DNA of 64,000 nt. Origin: Candidatus Schekmanbacteria bacterium. GTDB taxonomy: Bacteria > CSSED10-310 > JACPHN01. The notes under the pieces were generated by a model, which saw only the letters and a list, made by a program, of their open reading frames with translations, was not told the origin of the DNA and searched no databases. The stretch lies in contig JACPHN010000075.1 of assembly GCA_016188575.1 (NCBI GenBank), positions 1 to 64,000 on the forward strand, given 5' to 3'. How positions within the stretch are numbered: the stretch's first letter is position 1; the number at the start of each line of letters is the position of its first letter. Below are positions 1 through 7,686 of the stretch, in pieces. A program made the translations under genes and the position numbers.

Positions 1-1193
1 CGGAGCGGCCCGACATCGCGGCGTGGCGAGTTGCTGTCCTGGCGCAGGGGAGCGAGATCAGCGCGACCTTCGACCTGCGCGGCCAGGCCCTCGGCGTCCG
101 CGACCTCGTCGTCACGAACCCGGATGGGCAAACAGCGACGCGCGCAGGCGGTTTCCGGGTCGAGACGGGCCGAGCGCCGGACATCTGGATCGACATCATC
201 GGCCGGCAGGTGAGCCGGCGCGGCAGGGTGTTGCCGGTCTGGTTCCTCGTCGAGAATCGCGGGAACATCGATGCGCTCGCGGTGCCGCTGTGGATCGCCG
301 GAATCCCGGCGGGGTCCACCTGGGCGCTGCAGAACGGGGTGATCCTGCCTCCCGTGGTCGCAGAGGACGCGCCCTACAACTGGGGGCAGTTTCCGATTGA
401 CGTAGAGATCGACGGGGCGCTTGCTCTCCCCCTGCTCATTCCGCTCCTTCCACCCGGTGGGACAAGCGTCGCGGAGATCTCGTTGAAGCCCCCAGCGGGG
501 CTGACGGAGTTCGAGCTCGAGGCATGGGTGAACCGACCTGCGGCCTTCGCGGGGTCCCAGAGCGGCGATGCGCCGGCGGATGGGACCGACAGGGATGTGA
601 ACTGGCAGATCTTCCTTGACCCGCTCTGGGCGGACTGCTACGGCGCAATGTTGGGCGGCGTCTGGAACGCCATCGAGCTCGTGCCGGGGGTCACGCTCAT
701 CGACTCGAACACGAAGCTGCTCGTCAAGGCGGTTGGGGAGTACGCGGACGTGACGGCCAGGGCGGGGGCCGGCAACGCGGGGGCGGCGGACATGTACGGC
801 TCGCACTCGAAAGTGTTCACCGAGACGGCGTACATCCTGGCGAAGGAGGCCGGGAAGGAACTACCGGTGGTCAATATGGCTGATCGCGAACGTTCTTTCG
901 ACGCTGCGCGTCGGAAGGAAGGCCGTCATCATTGGTCATGCGGGCCGCGCAAGAGTAGCGCCCATGCGGCGCTCCCCCCAGGATCGGCTCAGTCGAGATT
1001 CGGGTATAGGTCGCGCAGGATCGAGCCGCGCGGCACCACGATGTCGTCGCGATCGGAACCGGTGCAGATAAGCGCCACCGGTGCTCCGACCAGCTCTTCG
1101 ACCCGGCGGACGAAACCGTGGACTTCCGGCGCCAGGCTCTCCGCGGTGCGCGCTCCTGCCACGGGACGCGACCACGCCGGCAACACCTCGTAA
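1..1193 (+). CDS. Partial secreted/surface protein with IPT/TIG-like segment, 3' end probably truncated
   Basis: The frame is open from base 3, so the start lies outside the window. The first ~65 residues look like the end of an IPT/TIG-type immunoglobulin-like fold (a short stretch reads VVTNPDGQTATRAGGF), as found in large secreted proteins. About 220 residues of hydrophobic, beta-rich sequence follow, with no motif I recognise. Sequence that looks like a real protein ends near base 880 (GKELPVVN). The last ~100 codons are Arg/Ser-rich and run antisense over the final 205 bp of purA, so they are probably not native. I infer that the original 3' end was lost by rearrangement. Confidence 0.5.
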   Translation, partial: ERPDIAAWRVAVLAQGSEISATFDLRGQALGVRDLVVTNPDGQTATRAGGFRVETGRAPDIWIDIIGRQVSRRGRVLPVWFLVENRGNIDALAVPLWIAGIPAGSTWALQNGVILPPVVAEDAPYNWGQFPIDVEIDGALALPLLIPLLPPGGTSVAEISLKPPAGLTEFELEAWVNRPAAFAGSQSGDAPADGTDRDVNWQIFLDPLWADCYGAMLGGVWNAIELVPGVTLIDSNTKLLVKAVGEYADVTARAGAGNAGAADMYGSHSKVFTETAYILAKEAGKELPVVNMADRERSFDAARRKEGRHHWSCGPRKSSAHAALPPGSAQSRFGYRSRRIEPRGTTMSSRSEPVQISATGAPTSSSTRRTKPWTSGARLSAVRAPATGRDHAGNTS

Positions 1194-2314
1194 ACCGGCC
1201 GGGCGGCGTACCAGTCGCGCGCCGCCGGCGGGAACTCGTCGATGACGCGATCACCGAGCCGGTATCCGACGCAAACCGGGATTTCCGGCAGGCTGTCCAG
1301 GATGTCGAGCTTGGTGAGCGCAAGGGCGTCGAGGCCGTTGACGCGCGCGGCGTAGCGTAGCGCGCACAGGTCGAGCCAGCCGCATCGCCGCGGCCGCCCG
1401 GTGGTGGCGCCGTACTCACCTCCGAGGCGGCGCAGGTGCGCCGCGGGCTCCGCCTCGAGCTCCGAGGGGAACGGCCCTTCCCCGACGCGGGTCGTGTACG
1501 CCTTGCTCACGCCGATAACCGCGTCCACGCGTCGCGGGCCGATGCCGAGGCTCGTGAGGGCGCCGGCGGCGACGCAGCTCGAGCTGGTGACGTGCGGATA
1601 GGTGCCGTGGTCGACGTCGAGCATGGTGCCCTGCGCCCCCTCGAACAACAGGCCGCGGCCGGCACGGGCCAGCGCGTCGAGCTCGAGGCTGACGTCGGCA
1701 AGCATCGGCGCGAGCTTCTCGCCGTGCTCCCTCATGCTGGCCACCAGCACCTCGACGTCCAGCGCGGCCTCACCTTCGGCGGTGAGGTCTTCGGCCTCCA
1801 CCAGGCGTCGCACCCGCGCCACGTTGGCCGTGATCTTGCGCCGCAGAGCGTCCCCGTCGAGCAAGTCCGCGGCGACGATGCCGCGGCGACCGACCTTGTC
1901 CTCGTATGCCGGGCCGATCCCGCGGCCGGTGGTGCCGATGCGCGCGGCCCCACGGCGCCGTTCGCTCGCCCGCTCCAGGAGCCGATGATAGGGCAGAATG
2001 AGGTGCGCGCGATAGCTCACCCGGATCCGGTCACGGCTCGACACGCCCATGGCTTCCAGCCCGGCCAGCTCGGTGAACAGCGCCTCCGGGTCGAGAACGA
2101 CGCCGCTGCCGATGAAACAACGAACCTCAGGGCGGAGAATCCCGGTCGGCACGAGATGGAAAATGAACCGCCGGCCCTGCCATTCGACGGTATGTCCGGC
2201 GTTGTGCCCGCCCTGGTACCGCACGCATGCGTCGGCATGACTCGCCAACAGATCGACGACTTTCGCTTTTCCCTCGTCACCCCACTGAGCTCCGACGACG
2301 ATGACATTGGCCAC
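989..2314 (-). CDS. purA: Adenylosuccinate synthetase
   Basis: This cytoplasmic enzyme joins IMP and aspartate using GTP, the first committed step from IMP to AMP. The 441-residue length is normal for the family. Visible signatures are the N-terminal GTP loop QWGDEGKAK, RYQGGHNAGHT, GTTGRGIGPAYEDK, FEGAQGTMLDVDHGTYP, TRVGEGPFP and TKLDILD. The loop normally reads GDEGKGK; here the second glycine is alanine (bases read gaaaaagcgaaa on the coding strand), a small departure in a very conserved loop. The start is GTG, preceded by an AAGGA-like ribosome site. It is the last gene of a minus-strand run, 53 bp after serA. In many deltaproteobacteria hisZ sits between serA and purA; it is absent here. 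Confidence 0.96.
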   Translation of the reverse strand: MANVIVVGAQWGDEGKAKVVDLLASHADACVRYQGGHNAGHTVEWQGRRFIFHLVPTGILRPEVRCFIGSGVVLDPEALFTELAGLEAMGVSSRDRIRVSYRAHLILPYHRLLERASERRRGAARIGTTGRGIGPAYEDKVGRRGIVAADLLDGDALRRKITANVARVRRLVEAEDLTAEGEAALDVEVLVASMREHGEKLAPMLADVSLELDALARAGRGLLFEGAQGTMLDVDHGTYPHVTSSSCVAAGALTSLGIGPRRVDAVIGVSKAYTTRVGEGPFPSELEAEPAAHLRRLGGEYGATTGRPRRCGWLDLCALRYAARVNGLDALALTKLDILDSLPEIPVCVGYRLGDRVIDEFPPAARDWYAARPVYEVLPAWSRPVAGARTAESLAPEVHGFVRRVEELVGAPVALICTGSDRDDIVVPRGSILRDLYPNLD

Positions 2315-2367
2315 GACTTGCTTTCCTTCCTGAATCTCCGACCGACTCGGGTTACGCCGCCCTCTGC

Positions 2368-3984
2368 TTACAGCACGGCTGATCGGTTGTGCTCAGGGAG
2401 CTGCACGAACCGCGCATCAATGATCTGGGGAAGCGCCCGCAACTTCTCCAGGAGCTCTGGGGACAGCGCCGAGTCGACGTTGACGATGGCGACCGCCTGT
2501 CCTCCCACTTTTCTGCGCCCGAGCTGCATGCCGGCGATATTGACTCCCGCGTCACCGAGCAGATTGCCGATCCGCCCGATCACGCCGGGCTGATCGTAGT
2601 TCGAGAACACCAGCATGTCGCCGACGGGCGATGCTTCAAGCGCGAACTCGTCGAGCTTGACTATCCTGGGTTCGTGGGCGCCGAACAGCGTCCCCACCAC
2701 GGCCCACTCGCCTTTTTCGGTGCCCATCACCACCTTGATCAGGCTCGTGTAGTCAACGGCGTGAAGCTGGCGCGTTTCCTTGACGACGATGCAGCGCTCC
2801 TCGGCGAGCAGCGGGGCATTGACGTAGTTGATCCCCTCGCCGAGGACGTGCTCGAGGGTCGCCTTCAGCAGCGCCGCGGTCAGGATCCGCGTGGGCTGCG
2901 ACGCCACGTGCCCGGCGTACAAGATGTGCACGTGCGCCAGGCTGCCGTCGATGAGCTGCGCGAGAAAGCTGCCGAGGCGCTGCACGAGCTCCAGAGTCGG
3001 ACCGATCTCGGCGAGCGTGGCCGGCGGCACATCGGGCAGGTTTACCGCGTTCGGGAAATGTCCCGTCGTGAGGCCTTCCACGACCCCGATGGCCGTCTCG
3101 ACCGAGACCTTCTCCTGCGCCTCCGCCGTCGACGCGCCCAGGTGTGGCGTGACGATGACGTTTTCGAGCTTGAGCAGCGGGTGATCAGCCGCGGGGGGCT
3201 CGGTCTTGAATACGTCCAGCGCCGCGCCGGCCAGGTGACCCGACGCGATGACCTCCGCCAGCGCCTCCTCGTCCACGATGCCGCCGCGCGAGCAGTTGAT
3301 CAGGTACGCCCCCGGCTTGATCCGCATGAGCCGGTCGCGGTCGAGCAGGTTTTCGGTCTGCTCGCTGCGCGGCACGTGCAGCGTTACGAAGTCGACCTGC
3401 CCGAGCAGCTCGTCCAGCGGCATGAGCTCGACCTTGAGCTGGCGCGCGCGGTCCTCGGTCACGAACGGATCGTAGGCGAGCACGCGCATCTTGAGCCCCA
3501 GCGAACGGGTCGCGACCTCGGCGCCGATGCGGCCGAGCCCGAGCACGCCGATGATTTTGCCGGTGATCTCGGTGCCCATGTACTTGCCGGTGCGGTCCCA
3601 GACGCCGGCCTTGACCGCCTGGTTGGCCTGCGGCACGCGGCGCGCCAGCGACAGCAACAGGCTCATGGTGTGCTCGGCGGCGCTGATGGTATTGCCCGAG
3701 GGGCAGTTGGTGACGACGATACCCTTACGGCTCGCAGCGGTGACGTCGATGTTGTCGACGCCGACGCCGGCGCGCGCGATCACCTTGAGCTGCTTGCCGG
3801 CCTCGATGACCTCCGCGGTGACCTTCGTGGCAGAGCGGACGATCAGCGCGTGCGCCTGGGGAATGACGTCGAGCAGCTCGGCGCGCGACATTCCGGTGCG
3901 ATAGATGACAGTGAGGTCGCTGGAAGACTGCAGGGCATCCAGGCCCGCGGGATGATACTTATCCGTGACCAGTATGGTTTGCAT
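2368..3984 (-). CDS. serA: D-3-phosphoglycerate dehydrogenase
   Basis: This enzyme oxidises 3-phosphoglycerate with NAD+, the first step of serine synthesis. At 538 residues it is the long form. The N-terminal substrate and NAD-binding domains carry GLGRIGAEVA (Rossmann loop), INCSRGGIVDEEAL and the catalytic His region PHLGAST. An intervening ASB-type domain and a C-terminal ACT domain (about residue 450 onward, DQPGVIGRIGNLLG) complete it; ACT domains usually sense serine. The gene starts 32 bp after the RNB gene and 53 bp before purA on the same strand, so the three are probably co-transcribed. Confidence 0.96.
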   Translation of the reverse strand: MQTILVTDKYHPAGLDALQSSSDLTVIYRTGMSRAELLDVIPQAHALIVRSATKVTAEVIEAGKQLKVIARAGVGVDNIDVTAASRKGIVVTNCPSGNTISAAEHTMSLLLSLARRVPQANQAVKAGVWDRTGKYMGTEITGKIIGVLGLGRIGAEVATRSLGLKMRVLAYDPFVTEDRARQLKVELMPLDELLGQVDFVTLHVPRSEQTENLLDRDRLMRIKPGAYLINCSRGGIVDEEALAEVIASGHLAGAALDVFKTEPPAADHPLLKLENVIVTPHLGASTAEAQEKVSVETAIGVVEGLTTGHFPNAVNLPDVPPATLAEIGPTLELVQRLGSFLAQLIDGSLAHVHILYAGHVASQPTRILTAALLKATLEHVLGEGINYVNAPLLAEERCIVVKETRQLHAVDYTSLIKVVMGTEKGEWAVVGTLFGAHEPRIVKLDEFALEASPVGDMLVFSNYDQPGVIGRIGNLLGDAGVNIAGMQLGRRKVGGQAVAIVNVDSALSPELLEKLRALPQIIDARFVQLPEHNRSAVL

Positions 3985-4016
3985 GACGACTATGACTCCG
4001 AAAAACGTGCCCTTCG

Positions 4017-6071
4017 CTAGAATCCGACCGGAACCAGCACGAGCTGTCCGCGGCGCGGGTTCGCTGCTTCAATTCGCACCAGGATGCGGTCACCGACCGA
4101 CAAGCTTCCTCCGGGATTGGAACATCGCGCCTCCATCAAGTATTCCGTGAGAAAAATGACGCTCATCTTTTGACGCGTGTCCACGACGATGGCGGGAGTG
4201 GGCCGCTCGCCGTGCTTTTGCAGCGCCTTGATCATCCAGTACTCGCGCCTGCCACGAGCCACCTGTGAGGCGCGGGACTCGCTCTGCTCCAGACCCAGGG
4301 CGCGCTCCTTCAACCCTTCCTCGTCGAAGAGGGCCTCGCCCGTATCCAGCACGTGGCTGAGCTGCTGTTGCAGCAGGAGGTCCCGGTAGCGGCGTGCCGG
4401 CGAGCTGAACTGCGCGTACGCGGCAACGCCGAGGCCAAAATGGGGGCGCGCCTTGACGTCGGTCAGGGTCGGCCCCATCGTCCGGCGCATGACAAAGGCG
4501 AGCACCGGATCGAACTCGCCGGTCTCGGTCTCGGCGCGGCCGCCGGTAATCGTCTGCCCCTTGGAATCCGGCGCCGCCTGTTGGCGAAAGAGCGCGGGGA
4601 TTTGCGCGTTCATGCAGTACTCGCCGATGGCGCGATTGGTGAGAATCATGAACTCGCGCACCAGGCGAAACCCCGGAGACGCCGTATCGATGCGGCTCAG
4701 CTCGACGTCGCCTCCGGGCAACACCTTGATGCGCATTTCGGGATAGTTGAAGAGGAGCGCTCCCGCGGCAATGCGCTCGCGCTCGAGGGCCTGGGCGATG
4801 CCGTCGAGCGCTTGCAGAATGGAGCTGGCGGGCAGGCGCGCGTTGACGTCGTCGTAAGTGAGCTTGTCGTCGACGCGGACGACGCTCGCGAACAGCTCGG
4901 TATCCGCGAGCTCGCCTCCCGGCCGGAAACGGAATGCGAGCGTCAATGCCGGGCGATCGCAGCCGGCCACGAGCACCGCGGCGCCCGTGCTGATTTCCTC
5001 CGGCAGCATCGGGATCGTGCCCTCGGGCAGATAGATGGAGGTCGCTCGGCAGCGCGCCTCGAGGTCAAGCGCGGAGCCCGCGGGAACGGCGATCGCGGCG
5101 TTGGTGATGTGGACGTGCACGAGGACTTCGCCGGCGTCTTCGAGGGTGACGCTGAACGCGTCGTCGACATCCAGGGTGCTCGCATCATCGATGCTGAAGG
5201 TGTACAGCGCGCGCAGATCGACGCGATGGTCGCCGTCGGCCAGATAGGCGCCGGCGTCGAAACGCCGCGCCACCACTTGTTGGACTTCCGCGAGGACCTC
5301 ACCCGGAAAGGCGGTGGGAATCTCGAAGCGGCGCAGGAACAGGTTCTCATCGGCGGTGAACACGCCGAGTCGCACGAGGAGATCGAAGACGCCGGAGCTG
5401 CCGCGAATGCCGGCCTTGCCGAGGACGCCGCTGACCTTGGCGAGCTCGGGGCTCTCTTCGCCGTGCACGGCGACGTGGACGAGGCGCGCGATGAGCTCGG
5501 CAGGCAGAGCGGCGCGCGCCTGCTCGGCCGTCAGCTTGTCCTCGCGCAGACCGTGGACGGTTTCGGCGAAGACCCGCTCCTCGCGTTCGCGGCGGGCTTC
5601 GGCCTCGAGCTGCGAGCGCAGCGCGGCGACCTTGTCCTCGGCGTTGGGAAAGAAGAGGCCCTTGGTCAGCTTGAAGTAGATCCGGTCCTCGTTGAGCGCG
5701 CGCAGCAGTGCCGCCGCGGTCTCCGAACTTTCGCCGGAGTCGTCGAGGTACTCGCAGATCTCGCGCAGAGCATAGTCGCGCGGCTCGGTGGCGAGCAGCT
5801 CCCAGAGCTCTGCGACCGCCGTCCCCGCCAGCTCCTGGGCGCGCCGCCGGCGCTCGTCGTCAACGCGCCGGAGGTGTCCGACAAGCTCGTCCATCGGGAG
5901 CTTCGTGGACAAGGCCGCCGCGGATACGTGCAAGATGCGCCGCGAGCGAATCGAAGACGTGCGGCCCTGGCGCGAGAGGACGCGGGCGTCCGTGCCGTTG
6001 GATTCGAGGCACAGCGCGCAGATCAGGCCGCTGTCGTCGGCGTATTCGATGATTCGTCCTGCGTGTAGCAT
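4017..6071 (-). CDS. RNase II/RNB-family exoribonuclease
   Basis: A 684-residue 3'-5' exoribonuclease of the RNB family, which degrades single-stranded RNA processively in the cytoplasm. The catalytic RNB domain (about residues 280-600) has the typical RALYTFSIDDASTLDVDDAF block with the magnesium-binding aspartates, then EFMILTNRAIGEY and a C-terminal FSSPARRYRDLLLQQ segment. A short S1-like end (GDRILVRIEAANPRRGQL) closes the protein. The N-terminal ~250 residues are helical and not a clear cold-shock domain pair, so I do not choose between rnb and rnr. The start codon is ATG. It heads the serA-purA run and may be translationally close-coupled to it. Confidence 0.9.
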   Translation of the reverse strand: MLHAGRIIEYADDSGLICALCLESNGTDARVLSRQGRTSSIRSRRILHVSAAALSTKLPMDELVGHLRRVDDERRRRAQELAGTAVAELWELLATEPRDYALREICEYLDDSGESSETAAALLRALNEDRIYFKLTKGLFFPNAEDKVAALRSQLEAEARREREERVFAETVHGLREDKLTAEQARAALPAELIARLVHVAVHGEESPELAKVSGVLGKAGIRGSSGVFDLLVRLGVFTADENLFLRRFEIPTAFPGEVLAEVQQVVARRFDAGAYLADGDHRVDLRALYTFSIDDASTLDVDDAFSVTLEDAGEVLVHVHITNAAIAVPAGSALDLEARCRATSIYLPEGTIPMLPEEISTGAAVLVAGCDRPALTLAFRFRPGGELADTELFASVVRVDDKLTYDDVNARLPASSILQALDGIAQALERERIAAGALLFNYPEMRIKVLPGGDVELSRIDTASPGFRLVREFMILTNRAIGEYCMNAQIPALFRQQAAPDSKGQTITGGRAETETGEFDPVLAFVMRRTMGPTLTDVKARPHFGLGVAAYAQFSSPARRYRDLLLQQQLSHVLDTGEALFDEEGLKERALGLEQSESRASQVARGRREYWMIKALQKHGERPTPAIVVDTRQKMSVIFLTEYLMEARCSNPGGSLSVGDRILVRIEAANPRRGQLVLVPVGF

Positions 6072-6159
6072 GGTTTGACGTTAGGTCCTTCGACGCGCCA
6101 TGTCAAGAATGGGTTGCATCATACAGGCCGCCGTCGATGCCGCGGGCCGAGCGCGTGCG

Positions 6160-7500
6160 TCATTTTTTGGAAAGCTCCGCGAGCACCTCGACGTGGGCGG
6201 TCTGGGGAAAAAGGTCAATCGGCGTCACCCGCTCGAGCTGATAGGCGGACGTGAGATGCCGGAGATCGCGAGCGAGTGTCGCCGCGTTGCAGGACAGATA
6301 GACGATCCGCTCGGGACGCGCGGCGAGGATCAGATCGCGCGCCGCGGTGCTCGCGCCGGCGCGCGACGGGTCCAGGAAAATGGCACGGGGGGTCAGACCT
6401 GCACGGCAGAGCTGGGCCATGCCGGCTTCGGCGTCGGCACAAACTTGCCGCACCCGCTCCTCGGACAGGCCGTTTGCGGCGACGTTGGCGCGCGCGTCGG
6501 CGACAGACATTTGATTGCCCTCGACGCTCACGACCCGGGCACCTTCGCGGGCAAACCGCAAGGAAAAGGTGCCGACACCCGAATACAGATCGAAGATCAA
6601 GTCGTCGCCGCGCACCGCGACCGCCTGCGATACGAGGTCAAAAAGGATCTCGTCCATGTAGGCGTTGACCTGGAAAAAGCTCGCGAAACCGATGCGATAG
6701 CGCAGCTCGCCGCCGGGCTGGCGGGGCACGATTTCCTCCAGGGTCGGGTCGCCCCACTGCTTTTGCTCGTAGCTCTCCCAAACAAACCCGGACAGCGCGG
6801 GAACGCGCTCGCGCGCCTGAGCAAAAACGGGCTCGAGGTCGGGGGGCAAGATGTTGCCGCTGAGCACGACCTGCACGCCGGTGCCGGCGGCGGTGGCGTT
6901 GACGCGCAGGTGGGTGATGTCGTGGCGGCCGAAGCCGCGGCCGGCGAAGGCGGCCATCAAGGCGAGGCGCGTCTGGTCGACGGTAGGAAGCAGGACTTCG
7001 CAGCGGTCCGCCTCGACGACGTGGTGCGTGCCGCGGCGAAAGAAACCGAGCAGCCAGCGGTCCTCGCGGACCGTGGCCTTGAGCTGGGCGCGGCGGCGGT
7101 AGCGATAGGGGGCGGGGCACGGTACGGTTGGGAGCACGTTGAGCGCGCTGTCGAACCCGCCGAGTCGCTGCAGCACCTCGGCGACCATTTCGCGCTTCAG
7201 CTCCAGGCTGCGGGCGAGTGGCACGTCCTGGAAGGTGCAGCCGCCACAGCTCATGAAAAACGGGCAGGGTGGCACGTTGCGGGGCTCGCCGTCGTGACGC
7301 CGCTCCAGGACCCAGCCGCGGTCCCAGTCCTTGCGGCTTCGCGACAGCCGGGCGCGCACGCGGTCGCCGGGCAGCGCGCCCTCGATGAAATAGACTTTTC
7401 CATCCGCGGCGCGCGCCAGACCGTAGGCGCCGTAGACGAGCTTTTCGATTTCAAGCTCGACCTCGGGCGGCGCGGCCGCGGCAATCTTGTGCTTCGACAT
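6160..7500 (-). CDS. rlmD: 23S rRNA (uracil-C5)-methyltransferase, RlmD/RumA type
   Basis: SAM-dependent methyltransferase that makes 5-methyluridine in 23S rRNA. An N-terminal TRAM domain (residues ~12-70) is followed by the iron-sulfur cysteine cluster C79-x5-C85-x2-C88 and a fourth cysteine near 167, as in RumA. The SAM loop reads DLYSGVGTFSL and the catalytic cysteine lies in YLSCNAATLARDL. I chose the ATG at 7500 because the TRAM domain begins just after it; the reading frame is open for 22 more codons upstream, but those look non-coding. Length (446 aa) fits the family. Whether the target is U1939 or U747 (RlmC) cannot be decided from sequence alone. Confidence 0.92.
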   Translation of the reverse strand: MSKHKIAAAAPPEVELEIEKLVYGAYGLARAADGKVYFIEGALPGDRVRARLSRSRKDWDRGWVLERRHDGEPRNVPPCPFFMSCGGCTFQDVPLARSLELKREMVAEVLQRLGGFDSALNVLPTVPCPAPYRYRRRAQLKATVREDRWLLGFFRRGTHHVVEADRCEVLLPTVDQTRLALMAAFAGRGFGRHDITHLRVNATAAGTGVQVVLSGNILPPDLEPVFAQARERVPALSGFVWESYEQKQWGDPTLEEIVPRQPGGELRYRIGFASFFQVNAYMDEILFDLVSQAVAVRGDDLIFDLYSGVGTFSLRFAREGARVVSVEGNQMSVADARANVAANGLSEERVRQVCADAEAGMAQLCRAGLTPRAIFLDPSRAGASTAARDLILAARPERIVYLSCNAATLARDLRHLTSAYQLERVTPIDLFPQTAHVEVLAELSKK

Positions 7501-7686
7501 GGCGGGATCCTGCCAGGTGCGTCGCCGCGGAGACGAGAGCGGCGACCGAAAATGCCAGGATATCACCGGTGCAGGCGCGGCGGGAAGGTGAGGGTGCGCA
7601 GCAGTTGGCGACCGCGATTAACATTCCCTCCCCCCCAGGCGAGGGGAGGGACGGAAGGGGCACTGTCGCAGCGCAAGCGCTCTGCC

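Noticed and set aside
2389-4020. 543-residue plus-strand open frame
   Set aside because: Shadow of serA, which is unmistakable on the opposite strand.
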